A DNA stretch of 64,000 nucleotides from Tetrapisispora phaffii CBS 4417 (Eukaryota; Ascomycota; Saccharomycetes; Saccharomycetales; Saccharomycetaceae). Positions 10,497 to 22,700 of this stretch are shown piece after piece. The stretch spans positions 310,001-374,000 of the forward strand of contig NC_016522.1 of the NCBI RefSeq assembly GCF_000236905.1, given 5' to 3'. Under the pieces are notes generated by a model that did not search any database, was not told where the DNA came from, and saw only the letters and a list, made by a program, of their open reading frames with translations. The position numbers were made by a program, and so were the translations under genes. Every line of letters begins with the position of its first letter. Position 1 is the stretch's first letter.

Positions 10497-13400
10497 ATGA
10501 ATACCGATCAACCGATTTTTATGAGATCAGAGAAATCTATCGATACTGATAGTTTTAGTAAAAAAAAAGCCACTGACGATTATAATACAATTCCACATGA
10601 AGCTACTTGTCGTATTTGTAAAGATGAAGGTTCATTTGAAAATCCATTATTTCATCCATGCAAATGTAAAGGTTCAATTAAATATATTCATGAATCTTGT
10701 TTAAAAGAATGGGTAGCTTCAAAAAGTGTAAATATTAACATTCCTGGTGCTACAATAAATTGTGATATTTGTCATCATCCAATGCAATTTAAAACAATTT
10801 ATGCCGACAATATGCCAGAAAAAATTCCAATACTTTTATTATTGAAAAGAAGCCTTATGTTGTTTTTACAACAAATTAAAATATCTGTTTTGATGGCATT
10901 TGGTGTTTTATTATTTATTGTTGGTTTACCATTATCATGGAACTTTTTTGGTAAACTATTAACTTTTTTATTAGATGGTGAATTGCCATTTGAAGGTCAA
11001 TTGTGGCATTCATTATTAATCGGTTATGTTAATTATGAAGAATTTCCTGAAAAGATAACCTTAACTAATTTTCATGATTATTTGTTTCAAATATTGAAAA
11101 GTATTAAATTTTCAGCTTTACAAATTGTATTAGTTATGATAATTCATATTGCATTATATTTTCAGTATGATATGATAGTAAGAGAAAATGTATTTAGTAA
11201 AATGGTTTTCCATAAAATTGGACCACAATATTCAAAAGATGAATTATTTAAAAAACAACTGAAAGAAAGATTCCCATTAATGGATGATGAAACCATTGAA
11301 CATGCTGTGCAATTGATGAGGTTAAGAAATGATAGAGAAGAACAAGAAAAAATTAGACAAGGCAATGAAGCAGCACAGGCTGAAATTGATGAGGAGAATA
11401 GAATGAACAACAATAATGATAGAGATAATTTCCAACGAGATGAACAGGAAAACGATGATGATAATGACGATGAGTTGGATTCAGATTATGTAGATGATGG
11501 CGAAGAAATAAATTCAGATGTGCATTCTTCTGACACTGATATCAGTGATGAAAATGATGAGGTTAACGAAGCTGACGAAGTCAATGACATCGATGAGTTT
11601 ATGGGTTATGAGGAACCGTTTCATGAGAGATTAATGAACCGTCGTGCCCAACATAGATTTAATAACCTACTAGATGAACATCTTGAACGTAGGAATAACA
11701 GAGTTGAAAATGAGGATGATGTTTTTGTGGTGGAAAGACCAGAAGAAGTACGTCAAGCACAAGGGGAAGCAAACTTAGATGATGAATCAAACATTCCTGC
11801 TCCACATAATAATCATGATAATAACAATAACAATAACAATAATGGTATAGTTCCACCTGTTGTCGAACTACCACAACCACAGGATGCTCCTGTTGTAATT
11901 GATATAAATGAAGAGGATAATTTAAATGCTCCATTGCTAATAAACATTAAATTTAATATATATAATATTTTAGTTTATTTTGTTATTGGCTTTGTTACAA
12001 CTTTTGCATATCTAGGGGTTTCTTATTTCATTCCTTCAGTTGTTGGATTCATTTTAATAAGATTGTATTTAGCAATTGCTCACATTTTAATTCTAGGTGC
12101 TACCAGTTTAATGAACGTTTGTAAAGTACCAGCCTTCCATGAGTATCTATTAACAAATTTTTCTTATTTCAACATTTTGAATGAATGGATTAGCATTAAG
12201 CTGCTACAAGTTTATTATCAATACTATCATGGCTTTAGAACTGGAAGCATGCCTCACTCAGTAATTGTTCGTTCCATTCCAGCGTTAACAACTTACTTGA
12301 CTGTTATTTGTATTACATGCGCGCTTCCTAATATTATTTCCAGAGGCTACAGTACCGAAAATGGTATGAAAAATTCGACAAAACGTTTGCTATTCCAAAT
12401 ATTTTTTGCAATTAAGTGTACTTTCAAAGTATTTACCTTATTTTTCATCGAGATTGTCGGTTTCCCAATTTCTGCTGGTTTAATGTTAGATATATCATTG
12501 CTCTGTCCGTTATTTGGACAACAAGATACATGGGTCGTAGTACCAAAATTGATTCGTTATTGGCAAATATTATTATTATTTGTTTATTGGTGTGTCGGTA
12601 CATTATATATGTATTGGTTCGCTAAATATATTGGCATGATTCGCCATCATATCATTAGACCTGGCGTTTTATTTTTTATAAGATCCCCTGATGATCCAAA
12701 TATTAAAATATTACATGACTCACTGATTCATCCAATGTCTATCCAACTTTCAAGATTATGCTTATCCATATTTATTTATGCATTATTCATTATTGTTGGG
12801 TTTGGTTTCCATGAAAGATTTTTGTTTCCATTAGTGTTAAATTCTAGACTAATTAGTGCTAGAAGCGACTTAACTGATCACCCTATGGAAGTAGCACTTA
12901 TTATTATATTCTCTTTGCTAGCTAAGAGAATAGTCGAATCGAAGATCGCCGTTAAGCATTATGTTAGAAAATATTGGGAAAAGGTATTCGAAATTAGTTC
13001 CTCCAAATTACGCTTAACTTCTTTCATTATTGGAAAAGACGCACCAACAGAAAGAGGCTATATTGTTTATAGAAATATCTTTTATAAGATATTTATGTCA
13101 GGAAAGGCCAAGTGGTCGAACCCTGACTTATTTAGCAATCCAAAAACATTGCAACAAGCTCAAACATTATTTATGGAAAATAAAACTATCCATGCTTACT
13201 TTGTTCCTGATGGTTCATTAATTCGTGTTCCATCTTCTGATATTATTTCTAGAAATTATGTTCAAACCCTTTTTGTTCCAGTAACTAAAAATGATAAATT
13301 AATAATGCCATTGGATTTGAATAGAATAGTCGAAAGAAACAAGAAAAATGCTGGAGAATTTGGCTACCTTGACGAGCAATCAACTGAATTTGATGAATAC

Positions 13401-14510
13401 ACAATTGTTTACGTTCCACCGAATTTTACATCAAGATACATAACTTTGATTTTCATGTTATGGATTTTTGCATCAATTTTATTAATCATGTCAGCTGTTA
13501 CAAGTGAGCTAGCATTATATATCATTCTGAAATTGGCTATTCTACCTTTTTCGAAGTTATCATTTATGAAGAACAGTTATATTATTGAGTTCTTGAATTA
13601 TCATTTTATCTGGGATTATTCTGAATTAAATTTGATGTATGTAACAATCGGTGCAATAATTCTGTCAGTTCTCGTGGATAAATATTATCTTTACGATCTT
13701 TACAAAACTAAACTGCAGGAACATATAATTCCAATAGAAAATGAAGAGGATGATGTTGCCAGACAGAACGAGGTAAATCAACAACTGGCAAATGACATTG
13801 AATTTAACTTTTTTGACTTTAGTGAAACAATCAATGCTGTAATCGAATCCTTTTTATTTAAATATTTAGCATTTTCATGCTTTACTCTGGTTACCGCTGC
13901 TATTGAATATAAATCTATAGAATTCATTTACAAGCAGTTGATTATAAATGGGTTTAACTATTTGCTTATCAATCAACCTAATTTGGTTTATTCACTATTT
14001 GGTAGATTTATGGAAATTAAACACATATCAGATGATTCCATCCAAAATAATGTATATTTGCTATATGCAATGAGAACTCATTCAGCTATCATCACCGGGA
14101 GAGGTATCAGATTATTCCTCTTAGTCAAAGATAGACCATTTAGGTCGATGATGTCAGCTTTATTTAGTGAATTGAAGGCAAACTTAGGTATTACCATTCA
14201 TTGCACTATTCCAATAATTTTGTTGTGGCTTAATGTCAGTACCGTTGAATATTATTTGCATCCTGAAAACTATGCCTCTTTTACTGCAGTCTTCATGTTT
14301 TTATGGCATTTGAGACTATCTCCAAACATCTCTTCTGAATGGACAGTGATACAGCATGCATGCTTTATTGTTCCTATTTTAATAATTCTTTTTTACACTA
14401 TTTGGAAAACAATTTCTCACTCGCGTAAGTGGCTTGGAACAGCCGTACAGAACGTTAAAGATGAAATATACGCAAGAGGAAGATTATTAGAAAACTTTGA
14501 TCAGAATTAG
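10497..14510 (+). CDS. SSM4: SSM4/DOA10, ER membrane E3 ubiquitin ligase
   Basis: 1337 aa (S. cerevisiae 1319). The N-terminal RING-CH (C4HC3) finger runs from Cys38 (CRICKDEG) to Cys92 (CDICHHPM), with FHPCKCKGSIKYIHESCLKEW between. Many hydrophobic membrane segments follow, consistent with the known 14. An acidic Asp/Glu/Asn-rich loop lies at about residues 290-480. Doa10 ubiquitinates soluble and membrane substrates with ER/nuclear-envelope degrons (ERAD-C), using Ubc6 and Ubc7. The neighbour ULP2 matches S. cerevisiae YIL030C/YIL031W. The start is the first ATG, preceded by an A-rich leader. Confidence 0.95.
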   Translation: MNTDQPIFMRSEKSIDTDSFSKKKATDDYNTIPHEATCRICKDEGSFENPLFHPCKCKGSIKYIHESCLKEWVASKSVNINIPGATINCDICHHPMQFKTIYADNMPEKIPILLLLKRSLMLFLQQIKISVLMAFGVLLFIVGLPLSWNFFGKLLTFLLDGELPFEGQLWHSLLIGYVNYEEFPEKITLTNFHDYLFQILKSIKFSALQIVLVMIIHIALYFQYDMIVRENVFSKMVFHKIGPQYSKDELFKKQLKERFPLMDDETIEHAVQLMRLRNDREEQEKIRQGNEAAQAEIDEENRMNNNNDRDNFQRDEQENDDDNDDELDSDYVDDGEEINSDVHSSDTDISDENDEVNEADEVNDIDEFMGYEEPFHERLMNRRAQHRFNNLLDEHLERRNNRVENEDDVFVVERPEEVRQAQGEANLDDESNIPAPHNNHDNNNNNNNNGIVPPVVELPQPQDAPVVIDINEEDNLNAPLLINIKFNIYNILVYFVIGFVTTFAYLGVSYFIPSVVGFILIRLYLAIAHILILGATSLMNVCKVPAFHEYLLTNFSYFNILNEWISIKLLQVYYQYYHGFRTGSMPHSVIVRSIPALTTYLTVICITCALPNIISRGYSTENGMKNSTKRLLFQIFFAIKCTFKVFTLFFIEIVGFPISAGLMLDISLLCPLFGQQDTWVVVPKLIRYWQILLLFVYWCVGTLYMYWFAKYIGMIRHHIIRPGVLFFIRSPDDPNIKILHDSLIHPMSIQLSRLCLSIFIYALFIIVGFGFHERFLFPLVLNSRLISARSDLTDHPMEVALIIIFSLLAKRIVESKIAVKHYVRKYWEKVFEISSSKLRLTSFIIGKDAPTERGYIVYRNIFYKIFMSGKAKWSNPDLFSNPKTLQQAQTLFMENKTIHAYFVPDGSLIRVPSSDIISRNYVQTLFVPVTKNDKLIMPLDLNRIVERNKKNAGEFGYLDEQSTEFDEYTIVYVPPNFTSRYITLIFMLWIFASILLIMSAVTSELALYIILKLAILPFSKLSFMKNSYIIEFLNYHFIWDYSELNLMYVTIGAIILSVLVDKYYLYDLYKTKLQEHIIPIENEEDDVARQNEVNQQLANDIEFNFFDFSETINAVIESFLFKYLAFSCFTLVTAAIEYKSIEFIYKQLIINGFNYLLINQPNLVYSLFGRFMEIKHISDDSIQNNVYLLYAMRTHSAIITGRGIRLFLLVKDRPFRSMMSALFSELKANLGITIHCTIPIILLWLNVSTVEYYLHPENYASFTAVFMFLWHLRLSPNISSEWTVIQHACFIVPILIILFYTIWKTISHSRKWLGTAVQNVKDEIYARGRLLENFDQN

Positions 14511-14933
14511 ACATTTTTAGCCTTAGTATATTACGACTGTATATAATGTACTAACAAGAAAGAATTTGCATGACAATTGCATTTAATTTTGCTATTGTTT
14601 TCTTTATATTGATGTAGATTTATCTATACTGTATATATTCTCCATATGATTACTAGCAGATTAGAGTCGATATATATGAAACTCTATAATTAATATCTTC
14701 TATCTAGTATTAAAGTTTAAGAAGATAGTCACTATATTATGAATTTATTATATATACATATATGTGTATAAATATAAATTATGCTAAGTATATGCAGTGT
14801 ATTTTGAACACAGAAGAGTCGAGTGACATTCTTTACATGCAAATGTTATAACAATTACTCTAGTATTCTCTCAGAATTAAATTTCATGTTAAAGACACAT
14901 TTAATACACTAAGTAGTAATAAATGTCCAAGAT
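14511..14933. other. Convergent intergenic between SSM4 and ULP2
   Basis: 423 bp of very AT-rich 3'-end sequence with TATATA-type elements. A TACTAAC at about 14548 has no coding exon associated with it. No gene was seen. Confidence 0.55.
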
Positions 14934-16811
14934 TCAAAGTTTCACTTTATTTAATGATTGTTTATCGGGCTCCTCAAAATTCTCTATAATCTCAATATCC
15001 TCGTCATCCTCATCTTCGGTCCTGCGAGGAGTATTCTTTGGGGTTGACTTAATTTGTTCTTTTTGTAGCTCTATTAGAATTTTCCTCAGCGTTTGTCTCG
15101 AATATTTACGTTCACTCTTATCAAAAAAATCGTTAACTTGCTTAAGGTTATAACTATTATCAGCTTTGAGACGAGACCATAATTCTATAGTTTCATCTGG
15201 CTTCTCAGAAAATTTTTTAATGTTATCAATTAAATGTACCCCACAATCGTTCATATTTGGTTGTCGTGGCACTAGACATGTCTTTTTCTTAATATTATTT
15301 TTATCAATATTCAAAGAATATTTATCCTTGGCGTATGCCATAATAAATTGCTTGATATATTCAATATCTTTATTATGAACCTGTTTTAGAGAATCTAATA
15401 ACCCAATCTGAATTATAGGTGGGTTACTTTTCTTGTCTTCATTTTCGATTGTAGATTTATTTTCCCAATACTTCAAGTATTCAACCATGCCTGTGATAAT
15501 ACAAACAAACCAATGGTAATTACTATTAATTGGGATAATGACGTATGATTTGGAAAATAATTTAGAGTGTTCTACCCATTTTTTAACTTTTGTGTAGACA
15601 TCATCGATCCCATTGCTTACAAGTTTGGTGTAGAAAAAGGAAGACATTACATAAATATCATCCTTTAATTTTGAATCAATTAAGTTCGTTTCCAAATAAT
15701 ATTTGATAAAAAAATCTATTATTGTATCGTTTACCCAATCATTATTATACAATGATTTGAAATCTTGATTATTAATAGTGTACGATACACCATCCTTGAA
15801 ATGATAATTTAAACTAGGTTGAAAATTAATCTGAACTTCGTCACTAATCGTTTCTTTCTCGTTTACTACAGTTGATTGCAAAGAACTTCTAGATACTCGT
15901 TTTGAATTTCCAAGAAGGCTTTGCACTTGGTTATTAGGTTCTGCATTTTCTATTGCTATATTTTTAACCTCTTCCTCCGGTGCTTTTTTTAAAATCTTAA
16001 TCTTAACCGCAGAGGTGACCATACTGTCAATTGTTCTTTTCTTTGTATTAGTATTTTTTACCAGAGAGTTGAATCCCTTTTCAAGGAAACTTGGTTTATT
16101 CTTCATATGATCAGTTCTGTTATTTGATATCAATTTAAATTTTAATTCTGTTTTGTTGCTGTACATACATATTTTGGGTCTATATTGTGCTGGACACGAT
16201 GCTGCCAATCGTCTAATTTTAATTAATTTCTGTCTATATATTGCTGTTGTAATAAAAATCAAACCTTTCATATTAATGGACTCGTTCTTCCCAATTTTAA
16301 CTTCTTTAAGGTGTGTAAACCTGAAACCCATATAAACGTTTGTATCTTCTGTAGCAATTTCGTCACAATCATCTTTGATGTTAAATTGAAGACCAGCAAT
16401 GGGTAATTGTTTAAATTTGAAATCACATCGAAGACCATTGTCATCATAAATGAATGACATTACACATGATTTTGAAAAAGGGTCTGATAAAATTTTATTA
16501 GTTTTCCCTTCAATCAACTCTATACTACCTGATACTTCTACTCTCTGCTTAATGCCATTTTGAGACTTCTTATCTATCAGTTCATCTCTTGATAACGAAT
16601 TTTTGTTCTTAATATTAACTACATCAGGAATAAAATCCCTTGAACTTCTTATTTTTTTTTTAGCATCATTTCTAAAATCTTGATATCGTTTTGATGAAGT
16701 ATGCGCTGGCTGTTGATAGTTATTTTTCTTGACTCTATGTAAAGTTTTATTTGTCGTTGTCAGATTATCGATCGGTGCAATCGAATTAATTTTCGTTAAT
16801 CGTCTTGACAT
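14934..16811 (-). CDS. ULP2: ULP2, SUMO-specific cysteine protease
   Basis: 625 aa from the first ATG (16811); four earlier in-frame codons are non-ATG. The C48 catalytic triad is intact: His433 in NYHWFVCII, Asp473 in LLDSLKQ, and Cys523 in PRQPNMNDCGVHL with the oxyanion Gln just before. A beta-rich, PH-like N-terminal region (about residues 110-230) precedes it and the tail is acidic. Ulp2 removes poly-SUMO chains in the nucleus. The protein is much shorter than S. cerevisiae Ulp2 (1034 aa). The shortfall is mostly in the regions flanking the catalytic domain, notably the long C-terminal tail. Confidence 0.9.
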   Translation of the reverse strand: MSRRLTKINSIAPIDNLTTTNKTLHRVKKNNYQQPAHTSSKRYQDFRNDAKKKIRSSRDFIPDVVNIKNKNSLSRDELIDKKSQNGIKQRVEVSGSIELIEGKTNKILSDPFSKSCVMSFIYDDNGLRCDFKFKQLPIAGLQFNIKDDCDEIATEDTNVYMGFRFTHLKEVKIGKNESINMKGLIFITTAIYRQKLIKIRRLAASCPAQYRPKICMYSNKTELKFKLISNNRTDHMKNKPSFLEKGFNSLVKNTNTKKRTIDSMVTSAVKIKILKKAPEEEVKNIAIENAEPNNQVQSLLGNSKRVSRSSLQSTVVNEKETISDEVQINFQPSLNYHFKDGVSYTINNQDFKSLYNNDWVNDTIIDFFIKYYLETNLIDSKLKDDIYVMSSFFYTKLVSNGIDDVYTKVKKWVEHSKLFSKSYVIIPINSNYHWFVCIITGMVEYLKYWENKSTIENEDKKSNPPIIQIGLLDSLKQVHNKDIEYIKQFIMAYAKDKYSLNIDKNNIKKKTCLVPRQPNMNDCGVHLIDNIKKFSEKPDETIELWSRLKADNSYNLKQVNDFFDKSERKYSRQTLRKILIELQKEQIKSTPKNTPRRTEDEDDEDIEIIENFEEPDKQSLNKVKL

Positions 16812-18203
16812 CAATTGAATCAATGATCGAATATGTTTTTAATGATATTCAGTTTTATAATTGATCTATGCAACAGGAAGTTTAAAGTTTAAATTAAACA
16901 CGAGTTCCTTATACACTTGTTTTTATGCCTCTATATTAGTAATATTACCCATCAGTTTACCATTAGATATATACAATATCTAGTAGTTTAGAACCCATCA
17001 ATTTATTATATATACTGATTCAATTAATTACATGTCTTTTATTTCGTGTATTTTAAGAATCTAATAAAATTCGGGCAACGGCACTGAAACAACCGCGTAC
17101 CGAAGTTATTACGTATACTAGAAAGCAATACGATGACTAATCAGTGTATCTCACGGAAATTCATTGTGCTACCAATCTGTCATCACAATATTACATTCGA
17201 TATGCATCCGCAACCTCATATCACCGTTGGAGTACACGTTGTGAATTTAAAAGTGTCACTAATGTCAGATGAAAACGATCACTAATTTAATGATTTGAAG
17301 TTTGTGGTCTTGATCTTCACCTGGCAACAATGTATCGGAACATACATACACACACATGCACGCAAAGATACATGCATATACACATTTAGACCCTTCTACA
17401 TATAAAATGTTTCTTCACTCCATAGACTCACTCCACAGTACTGCCTGCTTAAGACAACTTATAAATCCAGGACTGCAAAATTCAAACACCCATGCATTTC
17501 TGAAGTTTACATTATTTAGCTCAAATAATTGTCAAAATATTTCCACATTTTTCCGAAGCGTCGTTTTCACTTTTTTGTCGATTTTTGTGGATTCCGAATT
17601 TCTTTCCCTTTCGTTCTTCCATACAGTGGGTGGAGTAACCAAGCCCTCGTATGTCATTTTACACTTAACTATGCAAGAGCACATGACTCGTAATTCTTCA
17701 TGCCCACGCTAAGCCTTATTCAAAATGCCCGTTTGACATCTCTACAGAGTTCTGTTAATCAATTCTATCTGCAGTTCATCCGCTACCACTACTACTACTA
17801 CTACTACTAACGTTTCCTTCCTTGTTCTTCTGTGGCACCCAATAGCTTGGAAGGAAGCCCTAGCGATGCTCATCGCATGAACGAAAAAGTCTCTGTCTCT
17901 TGTTCCAAATTTTTCAGCAACACTTTTTTTGGAATATTGAAATTTCAAAAATATTGAAATTTCAACTACACGCAATAAACAATATATTCTTTTCAATGAG
18001 GTATATGCACCATGTTAGTAAGAATACACAGTCAATGCAAAGATTATGTAGTTGTTGATATTGCTCTAGTGACTATATCGTTTCATTGTACATTATATAT
18101 ATATATTACATACATTCTATGTTATATAAGAGACCGTATTCTTGGAAAAATTCTTTTAAACTTGCTTTTGTTTTAAAACCAGCGAACGTAATATCAAGTC
18201 ACA
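16812..18203. other. Divergent intergenic between ULP2 and RPL2
   Basis: 1392 bp. It contains a Rap1-type site (listed separately), T-rich tracts and an ACT trinucleotide run of seven units at 17788-17808. An open frame of 118 codons at 17356-17712 overlaps the promoter and has no recognisable product, so it is not called as a gene. Confidence 0.6.
17486..17498 (+). promoter_or_regulatory. Rap1 binding site (RPG box) upstream of RPL2
   Basis: ACACCCATGCATT matches the Rap1 consensus of ribosomal-protein promoters. It lies 706 bp before the RPL2 ATG, farther than the usual few hundred bp, so the transcription start may be well upstream or another activator may act nearer. Confidence 0.65.
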
Positions 18204-19448
18204 ATGGGTATGTAAAATTGGTGAACAGAATTCGATGATGTTAAGTGTGCTTTGCTGTTTCTAAAAATGGTAATGGAAATAATAGTGGTGAACTCCCAGA
18301 AATAGTATTGATAGGAATATGGATATGATTCGTGGTTAACTGGTTGTATTGCTTTTTCAATTTGATCAAGTTCATGAAGGTTTACTGACTTTTTACTGGA
18401 GTTAGCAATATGTATTAGAAAAAACATGTAACATTATTCATAGAAGTAATGTTTAGTCTAAGAGTTTCCATAGCGTAAGCTCTTACAATGCAGGAATATA
18501 AGTTGCTCGTATTACCAACACGTAAAAACAGAAAAAAAATATTACATCAAAATTAATTGTATATTATCATTTGTTGAAAATGGTGGAATGCTGAGAAAAT
18601 ATTTGAACTTTTTTACTAACAATTAATAATTTATATTACCGTTATCTTGCAAATTCAAATAACGTTATATACATATTTTTGAAACAGGAAGAGTTATTCG
18701 TAACCAAAGAAAGGGTGCTGGTTCCATCTTCACCTCTCACACTAGATTGAGACAGGGTGCTGCTAAGTTGAGATCTCTAGATTATGCCGAACGTCACGGT
18801 TACATCCGTGGTGTTGTTAAGCAGATCATCCACGATGCTGGTAGAGGTGCTCCATTAGCTAAGGTCGTCTTCCGTGACCCATATAAGTACAAGTTAAGAG
18901 AAGAAATCTTCATTGCTAACGAAGGTGTCCACACTGGCCAATTCATCTACGCTGGTAAGAAAGCTTCCTTAAATGTTGGTAACGTTTTACCATTAGGTTC
19001 CGTCCCAGAAGGTACTATCATTTCCAACGTTGAAGAAAGACCAGGTGACAGAGGTGCTATTGCTAGAGCTTCTGGTAACTACGTTATCGTCATTGGTCAC
19101 AACACTGATGACAACAAGACTAGAGTTAGATTACCATCTGGTGCTAAGAAGGTCATCTCTTCGGACGCTAGAGGTGTCATCGGTGTCATTGCCGGTGGTG
19201 GTAGAGTTGACAAACCATTATTAAAGGCTGGTCGTGCTTTCCACAAGTACAAGGTCAAGAGAAACTCATGGCCAAAGACTAGAGGTGTTGCCATGAATCC
19301 AGTTGATCACCCTCACGGTGGTGGTAACCATCAACATATTGGTAAGGCTTCTACTATTTCTAGAGGTGCTGTTGCTGGTCAAAAGGCTGGTTTGATTGCT
19401 GCTAGAAGAACTGGTTTATTAAGAGGTTCTCAAAAAACTCAAGATTAG
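18204..19448 (+). CDS. RPL2: RPL2, 60S ribosomal protein uL2 (two exons)
   Basis: Exon 1 is only ATGG (18204-18207) and exon 2 is 18688-19448. Joined they give 254 codons, the exact length of yeast Rpl2. The protein starts [14 protein letters not shown] and contains [14 protein letters not shown], the universally conserved uL2 motif near the peptidyl-transferase centre. Splitting after the fourth coding base is the same arrangement as in S. cerevisiae RPL2A and RPL2B. Codon choice is strongly biased (GGT, GCT, AGA, AAG), as expected for a very highly expressed gene. S. cerevisiae has two copies (YFR031C-A, YIL018W); one is seen here. Confidence 0.98.
18208..18687 (+). other. RPL2 intron
   Basis: 480 nt. 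The 5' splice site is GTATGT at 18208, the branch point TACTAAC at 18614-18620, and the 3' site CAG ends at 18687, 67 nt after the branch point. No snoRNA boxes were recognised inside. Confidence 0.95.
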
Positions 19449-19743
19449 GTTATTTAATCGATTATTCATTATCATTTAAGTATCTATTTTTAAAAATCAA
19501 ATAAAAACGTTATATTAATTTTTACCGTATTTACTGTATAAACTTCAGAGTCTCCACATAAGCTAATTCTATTTCTATATCTGCATATAAAGCCAGAATT
19601 ACTTAGTAAAAAATGGATTATTATGTAACTGTTCGTAGCGTTAAATGATACATTTAGATTAAAAAGTAAACTACATTTAGAAGTTAATTATGATACAATT
19701 ATTCTTTCAAAAGAAGGAAGAAATGTAATAGCATCAAAAAAAT

Positions 19744-22700
19744 CTAATAGACTTCCAAAATATATCTAGATGAATCCTTTAGGTCTTCTATAGCAGCATT
19801 CAAATCTATTTTAACGCCCCTATCCTTGGCATCGGCGGAAATAATGTCTTGTAAAACAGCAGTAATATCTGGTACAGGCCAGGTTGGTCCACATAAATAA
19901 AAGTAACCTTGTTTATCAATCATGGCACTCTTCAATTCTTTCAAATTCTCTCTGATACGATCTTGAATATAAATTTTTTCAGGTTGATCTCTTGAGAAAG
20001 CAGCACCTATATGAGTGATAACACCCGCGTCCTTATAAGCTTCCCATAATTCACCATATAGATACTCTTCCTTCTTATGTCTTGAACCTAAGTACAAATA
20101 AACTTCTCCAATATTATAACCCTGTTGTTTTTGCCAAACTTTTTCTTCGATGATTGCTTTGAATGGAGCTAATCCAGTACCAAGACCACTCATAATCACT
20201 GGTTGTTCTGGATTTGGTGGCAATTTCATAACAGAAGGCTTAACACTAACAACTAATTCAGTACCTACTTGTAAATCAGAAATATATTTAGAAGCTTGAC
20301 CAAATCTGTTTCTGCCTTTGTTGTCCACCCAATCAACTACAACAATTAACAAATGGACCTCATTTGGATGAACTTTTTGTGATGAAGCAATTGAGTATTC
20401 TCTTCTTTTTAGAGGAGCAATTACCTCCACTAATTTTTCCAAAGGTGGTCTAGCAGATGGAAATAATTCAAGTATATCTGCGTAAGTAAAAAACTCAACA
20501 TCTTGATATCTTTTCAAATCAACCGCACCGGCAGGTTCGATAAGATCTTGCAATCTTTTCTTCTCATTCTCATCAGTCGCAAATTCAACCAACGATTCAT
20601 AAAACCGTTTTGGAGGCTTACCGAATATATCTAAATTCTCAATAAAAGCTTGAAGGACTGTTCTGGATTCATATAAACGATTATTGTCCTTATTAGGTAC
20701 CGAAATTATATCGTTACCATTTAAACCATATGTTTCGATAAATTCGTTAACTAAAGTCTCATTGTTTCTGGCATGGATACCTAAAGCTTCGCCAATACCA
20801 TATGTCAAGCCAGTTCCTGAAATATCAAACTCAATATGGAAAATGTTTCTATCATAAGTTGTTGGAGTAATACGTCTATTTTCTTTAACTTTAACAACAA
20901 AGTTTTTGACAGGCAAATCCGGTCTCAAGCTAGAACTCGTTTTATAAGCTTCTTTAAAAGTCAGTAGTTTTGATATATCTAAACTTGAATCAATGGTAAT
21001 ATCTCGTTCAGATTCAACAGTTGAAGGATTCGGAGTGAACGAAGAATCTTGAAGATAGGCTATAAGCTGAGATTTTTGATCAATATCTTTGTCAATAATA
21101 ACATTCTCAAAGACATCCAATTTGATTTCTATTACAGTTGAATCAATAAGATCAAGAATAGTTTTTTCAATAAAAGATGCTGGCAATTCTTTATCTGGGC
21201 ATGATGACTCCCAAATGTAACGGACAGCCTTATCAGTATCATATTGATAAGCATGTTTCCAAAACAAAAATTGTGTAACAAATGAAAGTTCATCACCACT
21301 GGCATTCTTAATATTTCCAATAACCTCAGCATCAATAAAAATTAAGTTTAATTTTTTCTCAACAAATTTAACCAAAACATTTTCTGGGATATCCAAGTCT
21401 TTTGTGAAAAAGTCTGAGTTGTTTAAATCTTTTTCAGCAAATGTTTTTTTAGATAGCACAATTAGGGTTGAACCAAGTTTTGCCGTTGCCACTACATCAA
21501 CACTCTTTAATAAGGAATGATCTTCGACAATAGTAACATCTGAATTATCAATATTTGATATTGAAACAGTAGAATCTTTTTGGTTTGCTGAAAATTGAGC
21601 CTGGAAGATACCACCATTAACAATATTATTAAATTTAGTCCTTAACGAAATGCTGGTAGTGTCACCTAACGATACGCCGTAAATGATTCTTGAGGCTAAA
21701 TTGAGATTAGTGCTCTTGTCAGAAGCCCAAAAGATGAAATTCTTTCCATCGCTAAATTTTTGTTTACTTTCAAAATTTGGAACAAAGATTGAGACAATCT
21801 GCGAGACAGCAGATGGGGTCCAAGCAAAAGTAGGTTCATATAAATAATCAGACACTGAAATTGATCTACGATTACTTGTAAATAAAGCGTGTGATATTTG
21901 AGATTTTAAAAAGCACGGGTTAGTATTGTCAGAATATTGGGTAATAATGACGATCTTTTTAGTGGTGCTTGGAACATGAGCTACAAATCTATCCTTAGAA
22001 AATGGGAGAGGAATTCTAATTGAAAGTAAACCTACTTTCGATAAAGAACCTTCAATTGAATCTTTGAAGAGTTGATTTTCAATGACACCGTAGGTTACAA
22101 AGACAGTCTCGGCATGTCTATCACCAAAATATTCAAAATTATGTAATTTTTGGCCAGTAGTCTCATTAAATTCATCAAGGACATCTTCAAAAGTAGGATT
22201 GACAGATAGATGACTTTCTATTTCTTTGATCGCTTGTTCATCAATAGTTAATTTTTCTTGAATTTTTAAAACTGTTTTACTTAAATTAATACCATCGAAT
22301 AAATGGATGACATTATTAGAAGTAGAGTATTTAGCAGCGATAATAGCAAACAAACTAGTAGCTTGAACTTCATTAATATTGATCGGAGAAATCACTGGAA
22401 AACCGAGCCTCTCAGCGGCAGCTAAGGGGACCGTATAATCATTTATCAAAGAACAAGACTTTTTATCGTAATCCAAGGTACCAACATTAAAGACGAATCT
22501 TGAATTATTGACGTTCTTTTTGAAACTATCAATAAAATAAGGTAATCCAAAACCTGGAGTAATAATACCAGTAATTTTGTCTGAAGTTTTTGCATAACCT
22601 AGTGGTGCTGCACCAGCGTTAACCGTAAGATCAACTTCATTAAAATAGACATCGTTGATATCTCTAGTTACCCATTTTTTTAAACTTTTGTCGAATAAAT

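Noticed and set aside
14548..14554. TACTAAC branch-point motif after SSM4
   Set aside because: No donor or coding exon is associated with it.
17356..17712. 118-codon open frame between ULP2 and RPL2
   Set aside because: It overlaps the Rap1 site and promoter, has no recognisable domain and an unusual composition; probably chance.
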